DNA from: Helianthus annuus
Taxonomy: Eukaryota > Streptophyta > Magnoliopsida > Asterales > Asteraceae
Reading direction: 5' to 3'
Length of the DNA stretch: 64,000 nt
Assembly (NCBI RefSeq): GCF_002127325.2
Contig: NC_035436.2
Coordinates: 20,867,645 to 20,931,644, forward strand
Shown here one piece after another: positions 46,535-58,130 of the stretch (within the stretch, counting starts at the first letter, position 1; each line of letters starts with the position of its first letter). Below the pieces are notes generated by a model. That model was not told where the DNA came from and did no database searches. It worked only from the letters and a program-made list of their open reading frames with translations. The translations under genes and the position numbers were made by a program.

Positions 46535-47222
46535 CTCTGATTAGACTGAAATATAAACAGAGAATTAGAATAGATCAGTTCAAATTTTAAGATTCAAAAT
46601 CAGAGAAAAAAACATACCCTCAACGATGTTGCAACAATGATGTTGGAAAAATTTCGTGAAGTACAAAAAGCTGTAATCGCAGATGAACAGACTGAATATG
46701 CAAAGCCGAGGTCAAAGGTGAGTGTGTGAAACAGAGCTTCAATGAAACAACGATGTTGGAACAATGATATTGAAACAAAGAACTGTAATCGAAGATTAAC
46801 CGGCTCAATCATGAGAGCTATGCATTTGAGTAAGAGAGATATGATCACAAATATAAAGGAGAGAGATAAATTGAAATTTGAATGTGGAGCCAAATTCATA
46901 GTGTATTTATAGGGAGGCAGATTCATATGTAGTTTGAATTTTGAATTTGGAGCCAGGATTTTGATTTTAAATTTTGAATATGGGCAGAGGTTTGAAGTGG
47001 TTTTATAAACAGCTGCCCATTTGTAGATGTGGGCAGATGTTTAAATTGATTTTAAAGTGATTTTCTAGATGTGGGCCAGACATTTGAAAATTAAAGTGAT
47101 TTTATATATTAAGGATTATGATGCGATAATGACGTAAGAAAAGCCTTGTTGGACAGCCTCTCCTGCTGACACATCAGCTTTTCTTATGTCATTGAAATTT
47201 CTTCTTTTATAGAAACTATAGA
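46535..47222. other. H1 5' region, no gene seen
   Basis: Contains two diverged direct repeats around 46628 and 46750 (GATGTTGGA...CTGTAATCG) and two copies of TGAATGTGGAGCCAAATTCA (about 46181 and 46877). It ends at the Helitron 5' terminus TCTATAG (minus). Confidence 0.4.
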
Positions 47223-47344
47223 TTAGATTATATTATTACTAGGTTAAAACCCTCGTGGTACACGGGGTTGGGTAACATGAAAAACTGAAATAGAAAGTTA
47301 TAAAAAATAAATATATATTGTAATTGCAAATTCTTTATTTATAA

Positions 47345-47492
47345 TTACATTGCTGCTTGGAGGGCGGCCAATGAGCCTGCATTGGTTTGGAAGTAAAGAT
47401 GAGACAACTTGACCTGAGACTCGAAAAAGTTCACCATCGATTCCACAGCCGTTGTGTGTGCTTTTCCCTGGTTTCAGCTTCACCGATTTGAC
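47345..47492 (-). pseudogene. Captured exon of a sphingoid long-chain-base kinase gene
   Basis: An acceptor TTTTTGCAG precedes a frame reading VKSVKLKPGKSTHNGCGIDG and then GELFRVSGQVVSSLLPNQ. The lysine-rich strand followed by an IDGE(L) motif and a QV.SLLP.QCRLIG end fits the C-terminal domain of plant sphingosine/diacylglycerol-kinase-like lipid kinases (LCBK1 type). Only this one exon is seen; the catalytic domain is missing, so it is a fragment. A second exon-like piece upstream (47480-47640) was not recognised. Confidence 0.65.
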
Positions 47493-48249
47493 CTGCAAAA
47501 ATATAATGTTAATATACATAATACATTACAAGCATTTGGTGGTATAGTCAACGTTTCTAAGATTACTTCCGGAAACTTATTTTCAAAAAAGTTGCTTTTG
47601 CCTTGGTAATTAGGCTCTTCATCCATTACAAGCAAGGTTTTTGTTAAAGGCAACAATACGGGTAGGTCGGCCAGGTTGGGTAACGGGTCATAAAACAGGA
47701 CGGCCCAAGTAGGGTTGACCCACACACTATCTTGTCCATGTTTGTCTTTTTAAAAAAATATTAGTGATTTAAAGTTGCTGTAGAAAGTAAATTAATAATT
47801 ACTTTAGGTTAATAATACACATTTTTAAGGGGGGAATTCCTATTATTAAAAAAATCTGTTATTCATTTTAACTCGAATGATTATGACCAATTTTTAAAAC
47901 GACCCAATTTGATCCATTACACCGCCGACACGCCTGTTTTGCCAAGTATACTCATACCTCATATTTTCAGATTTGGGTCTTTGATTACGTTTCTAGACAA
48001 AGTTCCCATTTTTAATCATATTTAAAACACGAAATATTATAAGCTTTCAGCCACTCAATTCCAAATGACAATATCTTTGATCGTCTACTGTCTCTTCTTC
48101 TTGCGTTCCGGCCGGTGGACAAAGTTGCAGATTGGTGCCGAAACTGTTGACAAAAACATTGGTGTTATACGTCAAATTGCATTGCGGCTGAAAGATATTA
48201 TCATTTGGAATTGAGTGACTGTAAGTATGATTAAAAATGGGAACCTTGT

Positions 48250-48392
48250 GACGTATCAGACGGTGAGAGTTCATCAAGCCAATCATATGCTTTTACATCC
48301 ATTGATCCATACAGAAGCTTGCTAAAAATGGTCATTCTGGGATAATTATGAAGGGGAATGATGAAAGACGGTGGCATGCAAAATATCCCCAT
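48250..48392 (-). pseudogene. Captured plant cysteine oxidase exon, copy 1 (degraded)
   Basis: After a TTTTTATTCTAG acceptor the minus frame reads [20 protein letters not shown] then [18 protein letters not shown]. This matches the start of the cupin core of plant cysteine oxidases, thiol dioxygenases that oxidise N-terminal cysteine in low-oxygen signalling. The metal-ligand motif normally HNH reads HNY and the next Gly is Arg, so the fragment could not be active. Part of the preceding exon survives at about 48478-48500. Confidence 0.75.
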
Positions 48393-48884
48393 CTAGAATA
48401 AAAAGTATACATATTAATAATTCAGTCTATTCGTAAGAAAAAAATGTGAATCTTTTTAGTTTTTGAACTTGCTGTGAAGCTGTCAGACTCATGAATATGG
48501 ATATATTTAATCAGCGGGAAAGATCGATTGGGCCCATATGTCCCGTTGAGTTCGCTCATGAATATAATTGTCAATTTTAACCATTTTGATCATGTTATTC
48601 GTTTTAACTCGAATGATTATGACCATTTTTTAAAACGACCCATTTTGATCCATTACGCCGCTGACACGCCTGTTTTGCCAGGTATACTCATACCTCATAT
48701 TGTCAGATTTGGGTCTTTGATTACGTTTCTAGACAAAGATCCCATTTTTAATCATATTTAAAACACAAAATTTTATAAACTTTGAAAAACTGGATAAAAA
48801 AAAGCGTTTAGGGGTCGACCCACATATTTGCAACCTCATCCACCACTTGTCATAAGTCATAGTCAAGAAAGATGATACATTGTG

Positions 48885-49026
48885 GCGTATCAGACGGTTA
48901 GGGTTCATCAAGCCAATCATATGCTTTTACATCCATTGATCCATACAAAAGCTTGCTAAAAACAGTCATTCCGGGATGATTATGAAGGGGAATGATGGAA
49001 GACGGTGGCATGCAAAATATCCCCAT
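48885..49026 (-). pseudogene. Captured plant cysteine oxidase exon, copy 2
   Basis: Same exon as copy 1, better preserved: [20 protein letters not shown] with the HNH metal-binding pair intact. A stop follows shortly after AYDWLDEP. The exon remains in its original order with the next fragment at 49107, separated by an intron-like gap with GTAAG donor and CTAG acceptor. The capture was therefore genomic, not via mRNA. Confidence 0.8.
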
Positions 49027-49106
49027 CTAGAATAAAAAGTATACATATTAATAATTCAGTCTTTTCGTAAGAAAAAAAATGTGAATCTTTTAGTTTTTGA
49101 ACTTAC

Positions 49107-49255
49107 TGTGAAGCTGTCGGACTCATGAATATGGATATATTTATTCGGCGGCAAAGATTGATTGGGCCCATTGTCCCGTTGAGTTCGCTTACGGGACCTG
49201 TCCAGTTACGTACTGTTTGTGCTTCCGGCTCCAGCCCAACATCTGCAGCTTTGAT
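49107..49255 (-). pseudogene. Captured plant cysteine oxidase exon 1 fragment
   Basis: The minus frame reads IKAADVGLEPEAQTVRNWTG and, after a one-base frameshift, KYIHIHESDSFT followed by a GTAAG splice donor (49106-49102). This is the segment that precedes MGIFCMPPS in plant cysteine oxidases. The gene's N-terminal start and its later exons (second half of the cupin fold) are not found. Confidence 0.75.
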
Positions 49256-50706
49256 TTTGTCTGGTCCAAATTCCAGAAAGAAAAACGTCAAGGTTAAATA
49301 CAATAATTAGTATTTACACTTGTGACGCATGTACGCGATTCTTAAAGGGTCCAAGGGTAAAATATATCCCAATAAAAGTTTTGCGAATCTTTCTTTCATC
49401 ATTTCGATCTCTGTTTCAAAAATATCAAATCCATATTTAAATTATTTAAAAAAACATCAAACAACCATTTCAAATACAAATAGATCAACTTATGTCATTT
49501 TATGCTAAAAAGCTACACCACAAACAGCACGCCAAACACTATACTCACGCCATCGGTTGGTTTGATCAGGTCAGATACGCCAAACTATAGAAATGAAAGA
49601 AAAAGAACTTTTTTATTGGATTTGCATAAACACTTGAAACACACAAATGTAAGATTAAATAAAGAAGTTATAAATTACATACCAAGCATTGTAACCTGCT
49701 TTTGAGTCGTGTAATGTAGCATACATAGTTCAGTGAGATTTTAAGCCTGAAACCGAACAATTATAACCCTTTGAGAACAAAGAATATGCTAAATCTTGTT
49801 AAGCTTCCGTTGTAATCCAGTTTTTTTCTAATTGAATAAGTCTTACATTTATATCCGGCCAAAAAGATCATCATACGCCCCATATTATTATAAACACCAC
49901 TCCCCTGTTGGGTCGTGAGTTATACGACCCATATGGTAAAAGTATTCGAAGAAAATCAAGAATCAGGAATTAAGACAAATTTTGCCCAAATTTTCACATT
50001 GAACCCTTAACAAAGTATACGCCTATATCACATGCGCACAAAAAATGCGAACAAACCCCAGCATAAGTATAAAAAATATGAAAATTAAACTTTAAAGTAC
50101 AAAAAAAATCAATGAAACTTTACCATTGAAATATGAATGGAGTCTGGCCACAAGGTTGCTTGATGAAACAGAAGTTCAGTTCTTTCTCAAAACCCTAAGC
50201 AGAGTAAAGTTCAAATACCACATACCTAGTAAAATTCAAACAAAACCCAACAAAACGATCATAGAATCTTGAAATTAAACCTCAAAAAGCATGCAAAATC
50301 AAAAACTAAAGAAGCTTTACATGTGGTATCTTGACTTTGGATCACACATGAAAATTTTCTAATGCTCACATGGTTTCTTGATTGAACAAAGGTTCTGTTC
50401 ATTATAAACACGTCCATGAAGCAAAGATACAAGTAATTTTTGAGCTAGTCTAGTTGGGTGGAAAACAAAGATACATGTAATTTTTACAAACATAACCATT
50501 AAAGCGTTTAATGTAGTTGTAACTATCTAAATGCAATCTAAATCTAATTTAGAGAAACTCCATCTACCCACCCACAAATGAAAAGTCTTTTAGATTAAAG
50601 TTGCACCGCAAAGTGATAATTTTCAATTCAGAATCTAATTTTGAACAGCTAATAAAAAAATCAGGTACTGTTTTGAGTGGACCTATGTTAGGATTTGAAA
50701 TACTCT
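49256..50706. other. H2 interior, AT-rich, no gene recognised
   Basis: About 1.45 kb without a convincing coding exon. It may include intron or flanking DNA taken with the captured fragments. Confidence 0.4.
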
Positions 50707-50715
50707 TATCAAATT

Positions 50716-51246
50716 GGGGAATTGGCCTGAAATAATCCCACCTAGACCTTATTGGCCATTAATAATCCCACCTCAGAATATTCCCCCACCAGTCCCACCT
50801 TTCACCTATTTTTCCTACAATGGTCCCCCGTTAAAAAAACTTAACGGAGTTAAGCTTTTTTCCAAATTACAAACAGATTTTTTAGGGCTTTTGATCAGAA
50901 CGAGGATACGAGTCCATTGATGTAAAACTTACTTCGAAATGGTGCTCCAAGTGACTTGATTTTGGTTAATTGGAAATTTAAACACCCGAATTGAAGCGCC
51001 GTTTTCATCGTTTGGAGCACCGTTTCGAGGCAAGTTTACATCAATGGACTCGTATCGTCGTTCTAATCAAAAGCCCTAAAAAATCTGTTTGTAATTTGGA
51101 GAAAAGCTTAACTCCGTTAAGTTTTTTTAACGGGGGACCATTGTAGGAAAAATAGGTGAAAGGTGGGACTGGTAGGGGGAATATTCTGAGGTGGGATTAT
51201 TAAAGGCCAATAAGGTCTAGGAGGGATTATTACAGGCAAATTTCCC
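50716..51246. mobile_element. Palindromic Mutator-type MITE
   Basis: 531 bp, almost entirely an inverted repeat: arms of about 235 bp (50716-50955 and 51002-51246) around a 46-bp centre. It is flanked by a perfect 9-bp duplication TATCAAATT (50707-50715 and 51247-51255), as expected for Mutator-like elements. Ends are GGGGAATTGGCCTG / CAGGCAAATTTCCC. It has no transposase. A 68-codon frame in the left arm (50714-50920) follows from base composition. Confidence 0.85.
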
Positions 51247-51255
51247 TATCAAATT

Positions 51256-51633
51256 AAATACTTCATTGGTTTTCTTTTACCCTATAAACCTAATCTACAA
51301 ATCTCAAAATAAGTTGAATTTTCGTTGGTTTTCACTTACCCTAACAAATTGAATGTTTCGTTGGTTTTCTTTTGCCTTGAAAACCCAATCTTCATATCTC
51401 AAAAGAAAGAGTCAACTCAAAACTTTAACCTCATGAGTCCAACTTCAATAATTCTCAACAAACCCACATCGTGAATTCAAAGATCCAAAGAATAAAAACG
51501 AAAGTGACGTCCCCAAAAGATTTGAATAATTTATAGAATGTTTATATATATATTAATAATCGACAAAAGTAAGCAAGGTTTAAGATTTCCCTTACCAGTA
51601 TCGCGGTGAGCAACAATGGTTGGATGTCCTTCT
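51256..51633. other. AT-rich spacer in H2, no gene seen
   Basis: Contains two diverged copies of TTCGTTGGTTTTC. No coding frame. Confidence 0.4.
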
Positions 51634-52057
51634 TCCATGAGAGAAGGAAGAAAACGTGGTTTCTGAAATGGCTTCTTGGACGGCGATGGAGAAGATTATA
51701 AGATCTTGCGAAGATGATTAAGCTTTTGAATAAATGGATAGATTAGGGACGTATGAAGCCGTAGAAGTGAATAGGGTTTGAAAAGAACCGTGGGGATCCT
51801 GATAAAAATATCGCGTGGTTAACAAAGACAGACACGTGTCAGATTTCTTCCATGAGAGAAGGAAGAAAACGTGGTTTCTGAAATGGCTTCTTGGACGCGA
51901 TGGAGAAGATTATAAGATCTTGCAAAGATGATTAGGCTTTTGAATAAATGGATAGATTAGGGACGTATGAAGCCGTAGAAGTGAATATGGTTTGAAAAGA
52001 ACCGTGGGGATCTTGATAAAAATATCGCATGGTTAACAAAGACAGACACGTGTCAAA
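51634..52057. repeat. Tandem duplication of about 212 bp near H2 5' end
   Basis: Two units beginning TCTTCCATGAGAGAAGGAAG (51634 and 51846), about 97% alike, each ending GACAGACACGTGTCA. They may derive from a 5'UTR or promoter of a captured gene. Confidence 0.8.
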
Positions 52058-52168
52058 TGTAAACTTTTTAAATAATGAAAGAAGAAGAATGCCACTTGTC
52101 AAAATAATAAGGTGGTTTTATGTATAGATGACACATAAGTTAAAATCACTTTATTATATTAGAATAGA

Positions 52169-53083
52169 TAGATTAATTATTAATTAATAATATGAAATTT
52201 AAAATAATAAACAGTTTATCATAATTAACAATTTAGTTATAAGAACATAAATTTAAAAACAGTAATAAACTAGAAATGCAATGTTTGTGAATGATGAACT
52301 ATTGAAAAGAAAATTTATGCTTTTAAAGGATTGATAAATTTATGCTTTGTTGTTAAGGCTTACCCAGACACACGTCTAGGTTCACTTTTTAGGCCCAATC
52401 CAATCTTCTCGCTTTGTTTAAAAAGCCCCACTTTCAGCCCCATGCACATTTTCAGGCTAGATTCCAACAAAATTCCGGTAAAAAATGTTTGAACATATTT
52501 GAAACAATTATAAGAACCATAAATAAGTCTGGAAACAACCTAAAACTAGCCTTAAAGAAGCCTAAAACATGTCTAAAATCCTTAAAAATTGTATTTATAT
52601 ACCAAGCGACTCGTTTAAAAAAACTCTCGCTTTTTAAGCACATTGAGTGCGCCTTGCGCCTTTTACAACTATGAATTTATGATTTACAATTTACATCTAA
52701 TTGAAACATGTTTTTAAACGTTTTTGTGGCTCACCCATTGTAGATGAGCTTACTAAAGTATTTCACAGCCTTACCACTTTGGTGATATACTAACATGTGG
52801 TGGTTTATAAATTCTCTCTCGTCATGTCTTACGCAAAATTACATGAAAATGCACACGTTTTTTAATTTATTTTCGGGTGTCCCACATTAGTCATTGTACA
52901 TATAAATAGTCTAACACGAGTTGTTGGAAAGTTAGATTTATCCCTTTCAACTACTTTGGTAGATTGGTGATTGATTGATTTGGTAAATGATGATATGACA
53001 CTTAAATGCGATATTTTATTTCAATAGATTGGATAATTTTTGTAAAAGAAGCTTAACACTAACGAGTGAAAACTTTTTCCAAG
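52169..53083. other. AT-rich intergenic DNA with second copy of dispersed repeat
   Basis: Shares 52735-53000 with 7130-7390. No gene is supported; the 86-codon frame at 52414-52674 has no recognisable features. Confidence 0.5.
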
Positions 53084-53798
53084 TACGGATGGCAAAAAAG
53101 CCCAAGCCCGACGGGTATACCCAAAACCCGAAACATACGGGCCGGGTATACCCGAAGCCCAATGGGTATGGGTCGGGTACGGGCTTAAAAATAGAAAAAA
53201 TTCGGGTATGGGTACGGGTATGGGATTTAGTGATACCCGCCCGGTACCCGGCCCATTTACCCGAATAATACCCGAAAGTATCATATTATAGATTTCCATA
53301 TATATAAACTTAGTAGATGTACTTATTAGCTTCTTTATAGTCATATGTGGATATGTATTTGACAAGTGTTTAGCGAACATATAACTTATTTTTGAGCATG
53401 TATATTGGATATGAAAGCTATCACCCTTTATTATGTGGATGTTTTATACAATTAGGTGGTCCTAATACAATTACTTGATTAAGTAATCGTTTTAATTTAG
53501 TTTAGTATATGTGGTCTGAATATGATATTTAAGTTATTAATCATTTTTTCATTTGTTATATTTATTAAAAAAGTAAATTATATAAAAATCGAAGTAAAAA
53601 TTGCACATTTGTCTTAACGGGTATTTTTAAGAAATTAACGGGTATACCCGATACCCACGGGTATGCCCGATACCCGACGGGTAATTACCCGAAAAATATC
53701 TGACGGGTAATGGGCCGGGTATGGGACAAAGAATTATAACCGGGTACGGGCCTGGGATTACCAATACCCGGCCCAAGCCCGACCTATTGCCATTCCTA
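53084..53798. mobile_element. hAT-type non-autonomous element
   Basis: 715 bp with inverted ends TACGGATGGCAA / TTGCCATTCCTA and an 8-bp target duplication TTTCCAAG (53076-53083, 53799-53806). Both sub-terminal regions are dense in CGGGTA/TACCCG words (about 53100-53275 and 53635-53790), a pattern seen in plant hAT MITEs where transposase binds repeated sites. No transposase ORF. Confidence 0.8.
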
Positions 53799-53806
53799 TT
53801 TCCAAG

Positions 53807-54690
53807 TTGACTAGAGGGTGTGTTTTTTACTTTTTGCTTTTTTTTTACTTACATGTGGAGATATTTTTATCGTATTTTCGGTTGGTCAGGTGGTGTAAAC
53901 TATCTAAGAATATGGTGTGTGAATCCAAACTCCCCTTAAAAAAGAAAATTGGCCTTTTCATTATCTTCAAGCGGTGTCCTTTGGCGCTAAAGTTGACAGG
54001 TTTTGTACTTAACGTTTTAAAATCTTGCACGTTATGTCCATTAGCCCTAACCCAGTTAGATTTTTTGGTTAAGTATGGTCATGTGCCAATTTCTCCGACG
54101 AGTCCTTGTGCCAATTTTTCTGATGAGTTTGCTTAGATTTTTTTTTTTCTTCCGGCAACCACAGTCCTCTAACTTTGTTCTTTTTATCACTGAAATCCCT
54201 CTACTACCGGGAATAGCTATAACTTTGCTCTTCAATTTAGGATTTTTGAGGGGAAAAGGAAGTAGACGAAGAGGGAGTTCTGATGTTTAGCGTGGTGGTG
54301 GGTCAATTTAGGGTTAAACAAATAAAAGTGAAAAGAATGACAAAAAATACACCTTATTTAACGTTTATTATTTATTATTAACATGGTTAGAAAAGTGGAT
54401 GGATCAGGAAATGATTTTGAAGCCTCAGTGGTCCAGTTGAGGAAAAGAAACTTTTTGGATGGATCTGACAATTGTATCTAAACCTCAAGGACGATTTTGG
54501 CAGCCAAATAACATCGGCACCAATATCCACTTTTATGGTTTTCAATCGATGTGAACCACGTGTCAGTATTATATTGGGCATATCTTTCTCAGCTACTATA
54601 CCGAGTGTCGATACAATAAAATACCAAACCGAACAAAGAAATCACAGTCCGGGAATCAATTCTAGTTATTATTAAAAGACAAATATTAAT
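53807..54690. other. Intergenic region upstream of RPL17, no gene seen
   Basis: AT-rich. Frames of 60-109 codons (e.g. 53807-54136) lack domain features and codon structure. Upstream control elements of RPL17 may lie here. Confidence 0.45.
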
Positions 54691-54696
54691 ATAAAT

Positions 54697-54767
54697 TGGG
54701 CTCCAATTGATAAAAGCCCAATTAAATCTAATCCATTTCCAAACCTGTAATACTGTAAGAAAGCCCA
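54697..54767 (+). promoter_or_regulatory. Three site II (TGGGCY) elements of the RPL17 promoter
   Basis: TGGGCT at 54697-54702, AGCCCA (inverse) at 54715-54720 and AGCCCA at 54762-54767. Site II elements bound by TCP factors, combined with a telo-box, are characteristic of plant ribosomal protein promoters. They sit 115-190 bp before the start codon. Confidence 0.65.
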
Positions 54768-54807
54768 ACACAAATCCAAAGCAAATAACCTTCGTCTTCT
54801 TCGACGA

Positions 54808-54816
54808 AAACCCTAG
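54808..54816 (+). promoter_or_regulatory. Telo-box-like element AAACCCTAG
   Basis: A one-base variant of AAACCCTAA lies about 70 bp before the RPL17 ATG, probably in the 5'UTR or near the transcription start. It is typical of plant translation genes together with site II. Confidence 0.6.
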
Positions 54817-54882
54817 CCTTCAATTTTGATTCTTCGTACAACACAGTTCGGCTGCATTTTCACCGGCGAATCCGCTGCAGCA

Positions 54883-56600
<1,718 letters not shown>

Positions 56601-57334
56601 AGTCTGGATTTTATCGGCAGTGGATTGGCGTTACTAGAAAGAGCTCTTTAGTTATATTCTCGCACTATTTTTTCATTTTGAAAAGTTCATTTGATGTTAA
56701 ATTTTGAGATTTTCTATATTTTTTTTATCATTATCTTGCATTTACAACGGCTCGAATTCTTCTTTTCTGTGTATTTTGAAACAAAGTAAAATTAAAACGG
56801 CTTTGATCATTAATTCATTTTTTATGGAAATTATTGTGGTGTGTTTTAGTTTTAAAACTATTTAGTACAACTTAAGTTGGAAATTTTTGTTGTAGCAGTT
56901 GTGTGATGATCGTGCAGAAGCATATATTAATAACATGAGCGAAAGATGAAAGATTTGAAAAGGACCATTTTGTTCTGAAAACCCATATAATGATTAATTG
57001 TTTTAAAGTTAGGGGGGCTTAAAATGGTCTACGGGCATGAAAAATTATTGATATCGGTTTATGGTGACACGTTAAAAAATCGACATCCAGAAAACCGCTG
57101 CTCAAATATCACTGTGTTTTGAACGCAATTGCAGTAAACTAGAAAAAAAACTTTACAGTAATTGTTCTTGACAAACTCATACGCCTAATGATATACTTCT
57201 GCATTTTACACCAGCGTCCACCACAAGACTAAAACCCTAGCTCACTTCTTAGGGGACAACGACTTACTACACTCCTTGGTATCTTGAATAAAATAATCTT
57301 TGGATAATTGCGTGAGCAACAAACCGGGGTAAGC
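56601..57334 (+). other. RPL17 3' flank and intergenic DNA
   Basis: The 3'UTR probably occupies the first 200 bp or so. No polyadenylation site can be fixed by eye, and no other gene is visible. Confidence 0.45.
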
Positions 57335-57536
57335 AAAGACAATATAAATTGAGTTTTGGACATCTTATCTTAGTTTTTATTTTTATTTTTATTTTTATTT
57401 TTATTTCAGATATTAAAAATCTTTTATATTTGTTAAAAAAAAGTAAGCCTGAACAAAGCACGTTACTATCTCAATCTGATAGACTATCTGATTCTTGTTT
57501 CTATATCGTGAACAAGACAAACGTTCATCTTTTCTT

Positions 57537-57720
57537 CAAGAGCAATCTTCATTTTGAGCTTGTTGATCTGAATGACATGGTAATTGAGGTCATGAATGCA
57601 TTTATCCGCATAACCATTCAACTATACCTCTGTCCTTGGCGAGACTTACCCTCAACCGCTTTTTTGAGGAGCCCCGTATATACACCTGATATCGCTAAGC
57701 CAATGACTTGACTTACACTA
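57537..57720 (-). other. Conserved spacer block a (exon-like, unknown)
   Basis: This block is kept in all three spacers (also 58568-58760 and 59395-59600). On the minus strand each reads an uninterrupted hydrophobic peptide (here QVIGLAISGVYTGLLKKAVE) followed by a GGGTAAGT splice-donor-like site. It could be a relic exon of a gene duplicated with the U5 genes, or chance. No family recognised. Confidence 0.4.
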
Positions 57721-57907
57721 CACCGTTGCTGGTTTGTGTTGCATTATGTTCTACATGGTTAACATAAAAGCATTGTTAAGACCATAACAAACCAAAACAC
57801 GAATACTGAAGCAACTAGCAACAACGGGTTCATGATTGCTGTAAACTAAAAGAGAACTAACTTCACATAAAAGATATGAAATAATAGAATTTTATAAAAC
57901 AAGATAT

Positions 57908-57922
57908 TTAAACTAGAAGATT
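57908..57922 (-). terminator. Plant snRNA 3' box of U5 copy 1
   Basis: Minus-strand CAATCTTCTAGTTTAA fits the plant 3' box pattern CA-N(3-10)-AGTNNAA needed for 3' end formation of Pol II snRNAs, directly after the 3' stem-loop. Confidence 0.65.
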
Positions 57923-58048
57923 GGTTGGAGCCCTTCAATAACAGAAGAAGCTCACCAAAAATAAGTGTATGCCATTTGATGTAACGAGCACACGGTATTC
58001 TTTAGTAAAAGGCGAAAGAATAGTTCGCTTTGTGCTCACTACATGGCT
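57923..58048 (-). ncRNA. U5 spliceosomal snRNA, copy 1
   Basis: About 126 nt. The invariant U5 loop I, CGCCTTTTACTAAAG, which contacts exon ends during splicing, lies at + 58003-58015 within stem I. The lower stem pairs GTAGTGAGCAC with GTGCTCGTTAC. The Sm-binding site is CTTATTTTTGG (+ 57955-57965), followed by a 3' stem-loop ending CTCCAACC. The 5' end is placed at AGCCATG, about 36 nt downstream of the TATA-like box; ends are accurate to a few bases. Loop, Sm site, promoter and 3' box all look intact, so it is probably expressed. Confidence 0.92.
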
Positions 58049-58075
58049 GCATATCTTTAAAAGATATTGACTCTG

Positions 58076-58130
58076 TTTTTTATAACTATCTTCCACCATA
58101 TCTACTTCTCTCACCCAGCCAATGTGGGAT
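58076..58130 (-). promoter_or_regulatory. Pol II snRNA promoter of U5 copy 1 (USE + TATA)
   Basis: Minus-strand USE ATCCCACATTG (58130-58120; plant consensus RTCCCACATCG) and TATA-like TTATAAAAAA (58085-58076) are separated by about 35 bp. A gap of four helical turns marks Pol II snRNA genes in plants; three turns would mark Pol III. Confidence 0.85.

Larger units (their letters stand above)
33283..47222 (-). mobile_element. Helitron H1, about 13.9 kb including nested elements
   Basis: The 3' end on the minus strand has a perfect 9-bp hairpin (GACCCGTGT/ACACGGGTC), then TTACCG and CTAG (33286-33283) with flanking T. The proposed 5' end is TCTATAGTTTC at 47222 with flanking A. No RepHel helicase is seen, so it is non-autonomous. 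It encloses retroelement ORFs, an inverted copia body and tandem repeats. Pairing of these two ends is inferred from their consistent orientation and from the restored H0 5' end when H1 is removed. Confidence 0.5.
18083..47227 (-). mobile_element. Outer Helitron H0 (reconstructed around nested insertions)
   Basis: The 3' end is CTAG (18083-18086), preceded on the minus strand by an imperfect GTGTAATACAC hairpin, with flanking T. Removing the gypsy element (18527-32586) and Helitron H1 (33283-47222) joins minus-strand TCTAA (47227-47223) to TACTAATAAAGG (from 33282). This gives a classic Helitron 5' start. Flanks are A (18082) and T (47228), as expected for insertion into AT. H0 itself would be about 1.1 kb, AT-rich and without coding capacity. 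This is a reconstruction; the individual ends are visible. Confidence 0.5.
47862..49170. repeat. Tandem duplication of about 0.7 kb inside H2
   Basis: Blocks 47862-48030 and 48592-48775 match (ACTCGAATGATTATGACC...GTCTTTGATTACG), as do 48250-48525 and 48885-49155. Two copies of one unit thus lie head to tail, with copy-specific indels. The captured cysteine oxidase exon is doubled as a result. Confidence 0.75.
47239..52168 (-). mobile_element. Helitron H2 with captured gene fragments
   Basis: The minus-strand 3' end has a hairpin (CCCCGTG...CACGAGGG), then TTTTAAC and CTAG (47242-47239) with flanking T. Two candidate 5' starts are TCTATACATAAAACC at 52128 and TCTATTCTAATATAATAAAG at 52168, both preceded by A. 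The longer call is used; 52128 could be an inner element. It contains fragments of two host genes, large tandem duplications and a Mutator-type MITE, but no helicase, so it is non-autonomous. Confidence 0.6.
57335..57922. other. Partial U5-array spacer unit with TTTTTA microsatellite
   Basis: This is the left-most spacer of the array, homologous to the spacers at 58131-58970 and 59180-59881. It contains a TATTTT repeat (about 57362-57405) and the conserved block 57537-57720. No U5 copy precedes it. Confidence 0.6.

Noticed and set aside
48047..48286. A 79-codon minus frame reading NTNVFVNSFGTNLQLCPPAG as another oxidase exon
   Set aside because: It shares the unit with the oxidase exon, but I could not place this peptide in the family, so no function is given.
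47345..49255. Functional sphingoid-base kinase or cysteine oxidase genes
   Set aside because: Only one or two exons of each are present, with frameshifts, a lost metal ligand in one copy and Helitron ends around them.
7265..52920. GTCCCACATTAG near 7276 and 52888 as snRNA promoters
   Set aside because: The ATA-rich box is only about 11 bp away instead of about 24 or 34 bp, and no snRNA sequence follows.
57349..57711. A 120-codon plus frame as a small gene
   Set aside because: It starts in a TATTTT microsatellite and covers the conserved spacer block in a frame that is not kept in the other spacers.
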